A DNA stretch of 64,000 nucleotides, from assembly GCA_026182355.1 (NCBI GenBank), contig JAPFBL010000958.1, positions 36,791 to 100,790 of the forward strand, in the 5' to 3' direction. The translations under genes were made by a program, and so were the position numbers. The DNA is from Hermatobates lingyangjiaoensis (Eukaryota > Arthropoda > Insecta > Hemiptera > Hermatobatidae). The notes below the pieces were generated by a model. It worked only from the letters and a program-made list of their open reading frames with translations, was not told the DNA's origin and made no database searches. Positions 30,965 to 42,400 of this stretch are shown here, piece after piece; within the stretch, counting starts at the first letter, position 1, and each line of letters starts with the position of its first letter.

Positions 30965-31459
30965 TAAAGTTTAAGATAGTTGGGCGTTAATCTGTGGGGT
31001 GAGTGGCCTCCCGGCATGCGTCGCTACCTGCAAGGGTTTCTGGCCGCCCTTGATGCGAACTAAATAGCTTCAAAATACGGCTACTATTTTCCACCTGAAT
31101 ATTAAGGAGTGGCTTGAATTTTTGAATTAATAGAGCCTCTAAAATTTTCAGTCTATGGTGGTTACTCTCATTTTTTATTATTTTGGTATTTGCAACCAGC
31201 ATCTCTCTTGTTAAATTAACAAGAGAGATGCTGGTTGCAAATACCAAAATAATAAAAAATGAGAGTAACCACCATAGACTAAAAATTTTAGAGGCTCTAT
31301 TAATTCAAAAATTCAAGCCACTCCTTAATATTCAGGTGGAAAATAGTAGCCGTATTTTGAAGCTATTTGGTTCGCATCAAGGGCGGCCAGAAACCCTTGC
31401 AGGTAGCGACGCATGCCGGGAGGCCACTCACCCCACAGATTAACGCCCAACTATCTTAA

Positions 31460-31466
<7 letters not shown>
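30965..31466. repeat. Near-perfect palindrome of a PLE 3' end
   Basis: Two arms of about 245 bp (30967-31211 and 31218-31464) are almost identical reverse complements meeting at GTTAAATTAAC. Each encodes NTKIIKNESNHHRLKILEAL followed by LIQKFKPLLNIQ, resembling the C-terminal Glu helix of a PLE GIY-YIG endonuclease, with 3' sequence after it. A (TA)n tract lies directly beyond the right arm and another close to the left arm. Confidence 0.65.
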
Positions 31467-31506
<40 letters not shown>

Positions 31507-31579
31507 CTCAATCCACTCAAGTTATATGTTTGAACCGAAAAAGGGATATGAACGTACTTGACATGACTATATATATATA

Positions 31580-31830
31580 TATAAAGATTTCACATAAACA
31601 CGTGAAATAACAATCAATGATCAAACCACAATAAGCAAATGGGAAAACAAGACTAAGATCTTTCAACCGTAACAAGCGGTCTTCATCAGAGTCAAAAACA
31701 CAACTGACGAAGACCGCTTATTACGGTTGAAAGATCTTAGTCTTGTTTTCCCATTTTCTTATTGTGGTTTGATCATTGATTGTTATTTCACGTGTTTATG
31801 TGAAATCTTTTTATGTATATATATATGAAT
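31580..31830. repeat. Inverted pair (GACT/AGTC family) between (TA)n tracts
   Basis: The left arm (31583-31700, minus) has a fully consensus hammerhead-like motif at 31651-31693, with CTGATGA, GACT/AGTC, ACCG/CGGT and AGATCT. The right arm (31703-31812) has lost the GACT strand of stem I (CAACTGACGA). Confidence 0.65.
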
Positions 31831-31834
31831 ATTG

Positions 31835-32120
31835 ATCGTGGAATAGAAACAAAACTAAAGTTTATCGGGACTCGATCAGTTCTTCAGGTTCAAATTAAAG
31901 TCTCATTGCCAACATTTCCGTCTTTATTTAAAACAGATGTTCCGGCCTACAAAAACAGAGGAAATATAAGAAACAATACAATCATTCAAAAATTAAACAT
32001 ACATAAAAGAGCAATTAGTTACAATTAAGAAGTTACAATTATGAGGGTTTGATATGAATCTGAAGAACTGACTGAGTCCCGATAAACTTTAGTTTTGTTT
32101 CCACGATCCATAATTTTATC
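31835..32120. repeat. Inverted pair of another PLE-like repeat
   Basis: Outer arms CTAAAGTTTATCGGGACTCG (31854) and CGATAAACTTTAGTTTTG (about 32080) are complementary. The inner part carries GCCAACATTTCCGTCTTTAT, a decayed form of the CCAACGTTTC core. (TA)n tract at 32120-32138. Confidence 0.5.
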
Positions 32121-32149
32121 AGTATATATATATATATACCTGCAATGCA

Positions 32150-33300
32150 CAAACCACTAAAGTAGATGTTTGGACTGAAAACATGACTTATACCTATCAG
32201 TATCTGTCTTATGTATCTTGTATCCTATAAGTATCTTATCATATCTACAATACTGTTCACGCTTTGACTACTCTGAGACAAATACCATGAAAAAGGGAAA
32301 ATTTATCAAACTATGCAAACTTACCATATTAGTCTTGTCGTTTTGACTATTCTAACACGACTACTATGAAAATATATAAAAAAAAAAATTCCCCACACCT
32401 ATAATATTATTGATCACGCCTTGACTTTTGTTACACCAATTCCATGAAAATGTAAAACTTTATCAAATTAAGCAAATTTTCTGCAATAGTCTCTTCAATT
32501 TGACTATTCTAACACGAGTAATATGAAAATATTAAAAAATAACAAATTCACCTCACCTATAATATTATTGATCACGCCTTGACTTTTGTTACACCTATTC
32601 CATGAAAATGTAAAAGTTTATCAAATTAAGCAAATTTTCTGCAATAGTCTCTTCAATTTGACTATCTTAACACGACTAATTTAAAAATATAAAAAAATAA
32701 CAAATTCACCATACTTAAAATATTGTTGTTCACGCCTTGACTTCTGTTGAACGAATTCCATGAAAATTGAAAAGTCTATCAAATTAAGCAAATTTTCTGC
32801 ATTAGCCTCTTCGTTTTGACTATTTAACACTATTACTATGAAAATATAAAAAAATAACAAGTTCAACCACACCTATAATATTATTGTTCATGCCTTGACT
32901 TCTGTTTAACCGATTCCATGAAAATTGAAAAGTTTATCAAATTAAGCAAATTTTCTGCATTAGTCTCTTCATTTTGACTATTCTAACACGATTACTATGA
33001 AAATATAAAAAAATAACAAGTTCACCACACCTACAACATTATTGTTCACCGCCTTGACTTCTGTTTAACCATTTCATGAAAATGGAAAATTTATCAAATT
33101 AAGCAAATTTTCTGATAGTCTTTCATTTTGACTATTCTAACACGATAATTATGAAATATAAAAAAATAACAAGTTCACCACAGGTATAATATTATTGCTC
33201 ACGCCTTGACGTCTGTTTAACCGATTCCATGAAAATTGAAAAGTTTATCAAATTAAGCAAATTTTCTACATTGGTCTCTTCATTTTGACTATTCTAACAC
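32150..33300. repeat. Tandem array, units about 155 bp
   Basis: Seven or so degenerate units share CACGCCTTGACTTCTGTT, TTCCATGAAAAT and ATCAAATTAAGCAAATTTTC. AT-rich and without coding potential. It adjoins the 315-bp array. Confidence 0.85.
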
Positions 33301-36290
33301 ATTATATTATATGCTTCATTTACCATCGTTATATTTACAATAATCTCCGATTTTTCTAAATATTTTATGTATATAACTCTAAGCACCTCTATATGCTGCC
33401 CACCTCTAACCACCTTTTTCCATTTTCACTATTTTGAATGTTTTTTGTAAAATTAAAAGGAATTTTATGACATATTGGTAGAAAACAACTGTCATAACTG
33501 ATTCTAGTTTTTTCCATGATTTTTTTCTATTTTTACAGAAATTTATATATTTCATATTTAAAAACAAAAAATATCTCAAAAATACTGGTTCATAAAAGAT
33601 ATCAATTTTTTTTAAATTAAGTACAGTATATTATATGTTTCATTTACCATCGTTATATTTACAAAAATCACCCATTTTCTAAATAATATATATATATACC
33701 TCTAAGCACCTCTGCCCACCTCTAACCACCTTTTTCCTTTTTCACTATATTGAATGTTTTTTGTATAATTAAAAGGAATTTTATGAAATATTGGTAGAAT
33801 ACAACTGTCATAACTGATTCTAGTTTTTTCAACGATTTTTTTTTATTTTTACAGAAATTTTTTATTTTATATTTTAAAACAAAAAGAAATCTCAAAAATT
33901 GTAGCTAAAAAAAACCATTTTTTTTCCTAAATTAATTACAATATATTATATGTTTCATTTACCATCGTTCTAATTACAAAAATCACCGATTTTTCTAAAT
34001 AATTTATATATATACCTCTAAGCATACTGCCCACCTCTAACCACATTTTTCCTTTTTCACTATTTTGAATTTTTTTGTATAGTTAAAAGGAATTTTATGA
34101 AATATTGGTAGAAAACATATGTCATAACTAATTCTAGTTTTTTCATGTTTTTTTTCTTTTTACAGAAATATTAATTTTTTAGATTAATAACAAAAAATAT
34201 CTCAAAAATCCTGTTATATAAAAGATATGAATTTTTTTTAAATTAGGTAGAATATATTATATTGTTCATATAACACGTTATATTTACCAAAATCACCGAT
34301 TTTTCTAAATATTTTATATATATACCTCTAAGCACCCTGCCCACCTCTAACCACCTTTTTCCTTTTTCACTATATTGAATGTTTTTTGTATAATTAAAAG
34401 GAATTTTATGAAATATTGGTAGAAAACAACTGTCATAACTGATTCTAGTTTTTTCCATGATTCTTTTCTAATTTTACAGAAATTTTTATATTTTATATTT
34501 AAAAAAAAAAAATATCTCATAAATCCTGGTTCATAAAAGATATCAATTTTTTTTTAATTAAGTACAGTATATTATATGTTTCATTTACCATCGTTCTAAT
34601 TACAAAAATCACGGATTTTTCTAAATAATTTATATATATACCTCTAAGCACACTGCCCACCTCTAACCACCTTTTTCCTTTTTCACTATTTTGAATGTTT
34701 TTTGTATAATTAAAAGGATTTTATGACATATTGGTAGAAAACTACTGTTATAACTGATTCTAGTTTTTTCATGTTTTTTTTTCTTTTTACAGAAATATTA
34801 ATTTTTTAGAATTATAACAAAAATATCTCAAAATTCCTGTTATATAAAAGATATGATTTTTACTTTAAATTAAGTACAATATATTATATTGTTCATTTAA
34901 CATCGTTATATTTACAAAAATCACCCATTTTTCTAAATAATTTATATATATACCTCTAAGCACCCTGCCCACCTCTAACCACCTTTTTCATTTTTCACTA
35001 TATTGAATGTTTTTTGTATAATTAAAAGGAATTTTATGAAATATTGGTATATAACAACTGTTATAACTGATTCTAGTTTTTTCCATGATTTTATTCTATT
35101 TTTACAGAAATTTTTATATTATATTTAAAAAAAAAAAATATCTCAAAAATCCTGGTTCATAAAAGATATTAATTTTTTTTTAATTAAGTACAGTATATTA
35201 TATGTTTCATTTACCATCGTTCTAATTACAAAAATCACCGATTTTTCTAAATAATTTATATATATACCTCTAAGCACCCTACCCACCTCTAACCACCTTT
35301 TTTCATTTTCACTATTTTGAATGTTTTTTGTATAGTTAAAAGGAATTTTATGTAATATTGGTAGAAAAAATATGTCATAACTAATTCTAGTTTTGTCGTG
35401 ATTTTTTTTCTTTTTACAGAAATTTTTATATTTTATATTTAAAAACAAAAAGAAATCTCAAAAATTGTAGCTAAAAAAAATAACCATTTTTTTTCTTAAA
35501 TTAATTACAATATATTATATGTATCATTTACCATCGTTGTAATTACAAAAATCACCGATTTTTTTAAATATTTTATATATCTAACTCTAAGCACCCTGCC
35601 CACCTCTAACCACCTTTTTCCTTTTTCACTATTTTGAATGTTTTTTGTATAATTAAAAGGAATTTTTGAAATATTGGTAGAAAACAACTGTCATAACTGA
35701 TTCTAGTTTTTTCCATGATTCTTTTCTAATTTTACAGAAATTTTTATATTATATTTAAAAAAAAAAAATATCTCAAAAATCCTGGTTCATAAAAGATATT
35801 AATTTTTTTTTAATTAAGTACAGTATATTATATGTTTCATTTACCATCGTTCTAATTACAAAAATCACCGATTTTTCTAAATAATTTATATATATACCTC
35901 TAAGCACACTGCCCACCTCTAACCACCTTTTTCCTTTTTCACTATATTGAATGTTTTTTGTATAATTAAAAGAAATTTTATGAAATATTGGTAGAATACA
36001 ACTGTCATAACTGATTCTAGTTTTTTCCACGATTTTTTTTTATTTTTACAGAAATTTTTTATTTTATATTTTAAAACAAAAAGAAATCTCAAAAATTGTA
36101 GCTAAAAAAAATAACCATTTTTTTTCCTAAATTATATGTTTCATTTACCATCGTTCTAATTACAAAAATCACCGATTTTTCTAAATAATTTATATATATA
36201 CCTCTAAGCATACTGCCCACGTCTAACCACATTTTTCCTTTTTCACTATTTTGAATTTTTTTGTATAGTTAAAAGGAATTTTATGAAATA
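33300..36290. repeat. Tandem array, units about 315 bp, left part
   Basis: Roughly nine to ten units, each with ATATATACCTCTAAGCACCC, TGCCCACCTCTAACCACC, TTGAATGTTTTTTGTATAAT and TCATAACTGATTCTAGTTTT. Spacing of the CCTCTAAGCA block is about 312-318 bp. The recurring 60-100 residue minus-strand frames (RISYDSC..LEVGRVLRG) are translations of this unit. Confidence 0.92.
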
Positions 36291-36508
36291 CTAGCAGAAG
36301 TACCCGACGTTGCTCGGGAATAAAGAGAAGAAATGATAGACAGTAATTTTTTTTTTTATAGACAGAATAGTAATTTTTATTTCTAACATATATTTCTTCA
36401 TAATTAGACAAAGATATACAATATCATATTTAAGACAACTGTATGAGACATTCATATTTTCAATTATCTTGAAAGCAAATCGTACATTTCACAATCCTTT
36501 ACAATACT

Positions 36509-38098
36509 TTACAATACTTCTCTGTAAACTATATTCTTAGTTTTGCCTTGTGGTACATATATGAACAGATTTGATTTAATTCCAACTCTTGAGCAGCCAA
36601 CATAAAGTTGACCATGTGAGAAACAATGTTCTTTCAAGTGTAAGCCTGCTACTTTCAGAGTCTGACCTTGAGACTTATTAATAGTCATGGCAAAACATAA
36701 CTTTATTGGAAATTGCAGCCTCTTGAATTGAATTACAGAATCAGTTGGTGATATTGGTATCCTGGGTATGAAAACTGATTCTCCTGCTGCACATCCAGAT
36801 AGAATTATTGCTTCAATAATATGAGGCATCATTTTTTTGATAACAAATCTAGTCCCATTACAAAGCTTAGGTGGATCTAAATTTCTGAGTAACATTATTG
36901 GGGCACCAATTTTAAGTTCTAATTTATGAGAAGGCAGACCAGACATCTCCAAAGAATTCAAAAATTCAACTGGATAATTCACTGCTTCATTTGGATCAAT
37001 AACAGTGTCAATAGATTTGTAATTCATGGTGCCTCCCTCCAGGGAATTAATTAGCTGAGAATTGATTGAATTCACTGTAGAATTTTGAGGTGCTAGAATA
37101 GCCCTTTCACACAACCACTTCTCAGACTTGAAATTTTCTTGTAGATTTGGAAACACATTACAAATCAGATCAGTTTCTGTTTTCACTATTGTACTTATTC
37201 TTGATGGATCTAATAAACCATCATTATCCAATGGTGCAGTTCCTCCTCCAAGGGCCAATAAATCTTCTGCAAATTGCTTAGACAATCGGTCTCTTTGCAA
37301 ATATTCTCTCATATTTGTTTGGAGTTTAAGATTCTTCACATTCCTCCACAATCTTGAAGACTTTAAGCAAGCTTTTATTTCATCTGCTTTTGTACCTTTT
37401 GGGATCACTGGGAGAGTTTGTCTAAAATCACCAGACAAAACTAAAGTTATTCCTCCCATTGGCAAGTCATTTTCTCTGATATCTTTCAAAGTTCTATCAA
37501 CAGCTTCCAGAGCTTTCTTGTGTGCCATAGTACATTCATCCCAGATGATAAGACTACATTTTTTGAGAACTTGGGCAATATTTGAACTTTTAGAAATATT
37601 GCAAAAAGGATTTTCATTACTGGACAAATCTATGGGAAGCTTGAATGTAGAGTGGGCTGTTCTTCCATTAGGCAAAAGTGTAGCTGCTATTCCTGAAGAT
37701 GCAACAGCCAGAGCAATTCTTCCTTTCTGCCTTGCTTTAGCTAGTACCAATTTAGTCACAAAAGTTTTCCCAGTACCACCTGGAGCATCCAAGAAGAAAA
37801 TGCCTCCATGATTCTTTTGAACTGAATCTAAAATTTCCACATAAACTCTATTTTGCTCTGGTAAGAGCTTTGGCTCATTTTCATTAATGAATCTGGTTAG
37901 AGCTTCTATGTCATAAGAGGTTTCTCTTAACATTTCTCTGCTTAATCCACTTTCATTGTTTCTGATGGGTTTAGGAAGACCATAAATTTGAAGTTCATTC
38001 CCTCCCATAGTGAGAACTTTATTTTCTATGTCAATCAATGACTTATTGTAGATTTGATCATTGTAAGTAATTTCAATTTCTGGAAATTGTAACTGCAT
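36509..38098 (-). CDS. Helitron PIF1-type DNA helicase domain
   Basis: This is a 529-residue frame, complete to the usual C-terminal end of Helitron helicases. The helicase unwinds DNA during rolling-circle transposition together with the HUH Rep nuclease, which is absent here. Walker A is APGGTGKT (residues 105-112); motif II is WDEC (186-189), followed by SGDFRQTLPVIPKG, the FAMTINKSQGQTLKV motif and HGQLYVGCSRV near the end. These are PIF1/RecD-like motifs I, II, III, V and VI. The N-terminal 60 residues repeat sequence also in the upstream frame because of a tandem duplication; the ATG at 38098 is internal to the ancestral frame. High coding quality suggests a young copy. Confidence 0.9.
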   Translation of the reverse strand: MQLQFPEIEITYNDQIYNKSLIDIENKVLTMGGNELQIYGLPKPIRNNESGLSREMLRETSYDIEALTRFINENEPKLLPEQNRVYVEILDSVQKNHGGIFFLDAPGGTGKTFVTKLVLAKARQKGRIALAVASSGIAATLLPNGRTAHSTFKLPIDLSSNENPFCNISKSSNIAQVLKKCSLIIWDECTMAHKKALEAVDRTLKDIRENDLPMGGITLVLSGDFRQTLPVIPKGTKADEIKACLKSSRLWRNVKNLKLQTNMREYLQRDRLSKQFAEDLLALGGGTAPLDNDGLLDPSRISTIVKTETDLICNVFPNLQENFKSEKWLCERAILAPQNSTVNSINSQLINSLEGGTMNYKSIDTVIDPNEAVNYPVEFLNSLEMSGLPSHKLELKIGAPIMLLRNLDPPKLCNGTRFVIKKMMPHIIEAIILSGCAAGESVFIPRIPISPTDSVIQFKRLQFPIKLCFAMTINKSQGQTLKVAGLHLKEHCFSHGQLYVGCSRVGIKSNLFIYVPQGKTKNIVYREVL

Positions 38099-38418
38099 TT
38101 GATAATGATAATCTTCTGTTAAATCATCCTTGTACTTTGTCCAAAGTCTGACAGGATCACTAACATTGCATCTCTTAACATTTCTCTGCTTAATCCACTT
38201 TCATTGTTTCTGATGGGTTTAGGAAGACCATAAATTTGAAGTTCATTCCCTCCCATAGTGAGAACTTTATTTTCTATGTCAATCAATGACTTATTGTAGA
38301 TTTGATCATTGTAAGTAATTTCAATTTCTGGAAATTGTAACTGCATTTGATAATGATAATCTTCTGTTAAATCATCCTTGTACTTTGTCCAAAGTCTGAC
38401 AGGATCACTAACATTGCA
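37923..38418. repeat. Exact tandem duplication of 248 bp inside the Helitron ORF
   Basis: Copy one is 37923-38170, copy two 38171-38418; both start TCTCTTAACATTTCTCTGCT or an equivalent junction and end GATCACTAACATTGCA. I found no difference between the copies. Since 248 is not a multiple of three, the duplication breaks the helicase reading frame. Confidence 0.92.
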
Positions 38419-38661
38419 TGCATTGAGAAGCATTGCAAAAAGTGTTCTTAGTCCAGAAGGAGAAGTTGATACTGAGGCCTCTGAAAGTGTAGCATCCCAT
38501 TGAGCATCATCTTCAAGCAATCCTCTCTGCAAGCAAGCTTCTCTGTAAGTTGGATACACAATCCCATTCACTGTTCTAAGGTCATTAAATGAGGTTGGAC
38601 CTTTCACTTCAAATAATAACATTCTGAGGAAAAAGCATTGTAAAGTAGACTCTCTGTCCAT
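38119..38661 (-). pseudogene. Helitron ORF upstream part, cut off by duplication
   Basis: The frame encodes FEVKGPTSFNDLRTVNGIVY, then a region with ACLQRGLLEDDAQWDATLSE and LRTLFAMLLNACNVSDPVRL, the conserved linker before the helicase core in Helitron proteins. It then reads through copy two of a 248-bp duplication and shifts out of frame into a short false tail (DAMLVILSDFGQ..). The upstream start is truncated: nothing of the Rep domain precedes it. Confidence 0.85.
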
Positions 38662-38992
38662 TTTCTAGATGGACAGAGAGGTGAACAACTGTTGGATAAT
38701 GATCATGCATAAGAAATCCAAATATTCTCCAGCATGCCTCAAAAATTAAATGGTTAACACAATAAAAAGGTTTAAAGATATTTGGAATGACGCGGAGAAC
38801 TAAACTAGGAGTATAATTGGCGCCTTTTTAGAATGATTCAGCTCTACCGTTCCTCTAATCAATGCCATCTGAATTAATTCATTTTAAAATAGTCCCCTTC
38901 TCTCAGTGTTGCTAATATAAGCATTAATTTAAAGAAAGGGAACGTATTTAATTATTTACATTTTTCTGCTTAAATACAATGTGAAACTACTT

Positions 38993-39050
<58 letters not shown>

Positions 39051-39386
39051 GTTAGCAAAACACACACACACACTTTTCGTTTTAGGCTTGTACTAACGGA
39101 ATGTGGTTAGTGTAAGCCAGGGATGCGCAAAGGTTTTTGTCTATGGTTGATGTGGGATCCCCCCACTGGGAGCCCTTAGTGTAAGCCAGGGATGCGCAAA
39201 GGTTTTTGTCTATGGTTGATGTGGGCTCCCAGTGGGGGGATGGTGCTTTGCAAAGTGGCCTAAAACCTTCCTTATTACCACATGTGGCCACATGTAAAAT
39301 TTCAGAAAGATTCGTCAAGTCTGTGAGGAATGCATAGAGGACAAACGGACATACAAACATACAGACGAACAAAATTATATATTAGA
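38662..39386. repeat. Helitron 5' non-coding part: (TG)n and a 62-bp direct repeat
   Basis: A (TG)n run at about 38997-39047 is followed by a (CA)n run at about 39060-39073. Then two copies of TGTAAGCCAGGGATGCGCAA with AGGTTTTTGTCTATGGTTGA lie at about 39110-39160 and 39179-39230, with an inverted GGGAGCC / GGCTCCC bridge. No coding frame. Confidence 0.7.
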
Positions 39387-42125
39387 TTGGTAGAAAACAT
39401 ATGTCATAACTAATTCCAGTTTTTCATGTTTTTTTTTCTTTTTACAGAAATTTTAATTTTTTAGATTAATAACAAAAAATATCTCAAAAATCCTGTTATA
39501 TAAAAGATATGAATTTTTTTTAAATTAGGTAGAATATATTATATTGTTCATATAACACGTTACATTTACAAAAATCACCGATTTTTCTAAATATTTTATA
39601 TATATACCTCTAAGCACCCTGCCCACCTCTAACCACCTTTTTCCTTTTTCACTATATTGAATGTTTTTTGTATAATTAAAAGGAATTTTATGAAATATTG
39701 GTAGAAAACAACTGTCATAACTGATTCTAGTTTTCTCCATGATTCTTTTCTAATTTTACAGACATTTTTATATTTTATATTTAAAAAAAAAAATATCTCA
39801 AAAATCCTGGTTCATAAAAGATATCAATTTTTTTTTAATTAAGTACAGTATATTATATGTTTCATTTACCATCGTTCTAATTACAAAAATCACCGATTTT
39901 TCTAAATAATTTATATATATACCTCTAAGCACCCTACCCACCTCTAACCACCTTTTTTCATTTTCACTATTTTGAATGTTTTTTGTATAGTTAAAAGGAA
40001 TTTTATGTAATATTGGTAGAAAAAATATGTCATAACTAATTCTAGTTTTGTCGTGATTTTTTTCTTTTTACAGAAATTTTTATATTTTATATTTAAAAAC
40101 AAAAAGAAATCTCAAAAATTGTAGCTAAAAAAAATAACCATTTTTTTTCTTAAATTAATTACAATATATTATATGTATCATTTACCATCGTTGTAATTAC
40201 AAAAATCACCGATTTTTTTAAATATTTTATATATCTAACTCTAAGCACCCTGCCCACCTCTAACCACCTTTTTCCTTTTTCACTATTTTGAATGTTTTTT
40301 GTATAATTAAAAGGAATTTTATGAAATATTGGTAGAAAACAACTGTCATAACTGATTCTAGTTTTTTCATGATTTTTTTTCTTTTTACAGAAATTTTTAT
40401 ATTTTATATTAAAAAACAAAAAATATCAATAAAATCCTGTTATATAAAAGATATGAATTTTTTTAAATTAAGTACAATATATTATATTGTTCATTTAACA
40501 TCGTTGTAATTACAAAAATCACCAATTTTTTTAAATATTTTATATATATACCTCTAAGCACCTCTGCCCACCTCTAACCACCTTTTTCCTTTTTCACTAT
40601 TTTGAATGTTTTTTGTATAATTAAAAGAAATTTTATGAAATATTGGTAGAAAACAACTGTCATAACTGATTCTAGTTTTTTCCATGATTCTTTTCTAATT
40701 TTACAGAAATTTTTATATTTTATATTTAAAAAAAAAATATCTCAAAAATCCTGGTTCATAAAAGATATCAATTTTTTTTTAATTAAGTACAGTATATTAT
40801 ATGTTTCATATACCATCGTTATGTTTACAAAAATCACCCATTATTCTAAATATTTTATATATATACCTCTAAGCACCCTGCCCACCTCTAACCACCTTTT
40901 TCCTTTTTCACTATATTGAATGTTTTTTGTATAATTAAAAGGAATTTTATAAAATATTGGTAGAAAACAACTGTCATAACTGATTCTAGTTTTTTCCATG
41001 ATTCTTTTCTAATTTTACAGAAATGTTTATATTTTATATTTAAAAAAAAAAATATCTCAAAAATCCTGGTTCATATAAGATATCAATTTCTTTTTAATTA
41101 AGTACAATATATTATATGTTTCATTTACCATCGTTATATTTACAAAAATCACCCATTTTCTAAATAATATATATATATACCTCTAAGCACACTGCCCACC
41201 TCTAACCACCTTTTTCCTTTTTCACTATTTTGAATGTTTTTTGTATAATTAAAAGGAATTTTATGAAATATTGGAATAAAACAACTGTTATACCTGATTC
41301 TACTTTTTTTAATGCTTTATTGATTTTATAGAGGATTTTTAACATTTATTTTTTTAAATCACAAAATATATCAAACATGCTAGTTCAAAAGAAAATATCC
41401 ATTTTTTTTCTTCTATCAAGTACAATATATGATATGTTTGATTTACCATCGTTATATTTACAGAAATCACCCATTTTACTAAATGATTTATAAAGTTACC
41501 TACCTCTAAACACTCTAACCACCTCTAACACCTTTTTCCTTTTTGCACTATTTTGAAGGTTTTTTGTATAAATAACATGAAGTTTGTAAATTATTGGTAG
41601 AAAACAACTGTTATAACTGATTCTATTTTTTTTCTATACAGAAATTTTAATATATTTACTTTAAATCACAAAAACATGCTAGTTCAATAGGAAATATCCA
41701 TATCTTTTTCTTAAATCAAGTACAATATATTATATGTTTCATTTAGCATCGTTACATTTACAGAAATCACCTATTTCACTAAATGATTTATAAAATTACC
41801 TCTAAACACCTCTAACCACCTTCTTCCTTTTTGTGCTATATTAAGGTTTTTTGTATTAACAATACAAATTTTGTAAAATATTGCTTGAAAACAACAACAG
41901 ATATAACTCATACTATTTTTTATAATGCGTTGTCTTGTTTTTACAGAAATTTTTATAATTTATATTTTAAATTACAAAATAAAGCAAAACATGTTAGTTC
42001 AAAATAATATAGATATTTTTTTTCTTATATCAAGTACAATATCTTATGAGTTTCATTTAGCATCGTTACATTTACAGAAATCACCTATTTCACTAAATGA
42101 TTTATAAAATTACCCCTAAACACCT
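39387..42125. repeat. Tandem array, units about 315 bp, right part
   Basis: This continues the array beyond the Helitron, with CCTCTAAGCA blocks at about 39607, 39921, 40231, 40552, 40866 and 41181. From about 41300 on, units become more divergent (CACCTCTAACCACCTTCTTC) and shorter. Similar blocks persist to about 42700. Confidence 0.9.
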
Positions 42126-42129
42126 CTAA

Positions 42130-42400
42130 CCTGTTTTGACTTTATATGTGTTCCTAAGCCTTTCGGCCATATATAACCACCAAAAATCAAATCAGGCCGA
42201 CTTGTTTAACGTGCTGCCCTATAGCAACTTTAGATTACTCCAAAGTGCCCGAGGTGACCACGTGGAGGCGGGCCCGCACGATACTACGGCGCGCATCAAG
42301 ACTTACTTCACGCATCAGTATCAGGTCAGCGTACTCAAATCGAGAAAAAAAAATTTGCCTGATACTTAACTTATAACCTTACCAGCAGGTTTTTAGATAA
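42130..42400 (+). other. GC-richer open segment inside the array, possible exon or TE fragment
   Basis: Between array units lies a segment with far higher GC content. The frame reads ADLFNVLPYSNFRLLQSARG, then DHVEAGPHDTTARIKTYFTH and QYQ, with a possible acceptor AAAATCAAATCAG before it and donor CAG|GTCAGC after it. Composition is protein-like. I do not recognise the family; a captured exon or transposon fragment are both possible. Confidence 0.3.

Larger units (their letters stand above)
36291..39386 (-). mobile_element. Helitron with intact termini, Rep domain missing
   Basis: Read on the minus strand, the element begins TCTAATATATAATTTTG at 39386 and ends with the hairpin CCCGA-GCAACG-TCGGG (36318-36303), then TACTTCTG and CTAG at 36294-36291. 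TC at the 5' end, a hairpin about 10 nt before CTRR at the 3' end, and insertion between host A and T are the three Helitron diagnostics. The flanks rejoin to the undisturbed 315-bp repeat sequence (TGAAATA | TTGGTAG). It keeps a PIF1-type helicase, but I see no HUH replication initiator, so about half of an autonomous element is lost. A (TG)n tract and a short direct repeat occupy the 5' end. Confidence 0.92.

Noticed and set aside
37128..37811. 227-codon + strand frame
   Set aside because: Antisense shadow of the Helitron helicase, which has the recognisable motifs.
33300..42000. Recurring minus-strand frames of 60-100 residues (..ISYDSCFLPIFHKIPFNYTK..)
   Set aside because: They recur once per 315-bp unit and change frame with unit indels; they are translations of satellite DNA.
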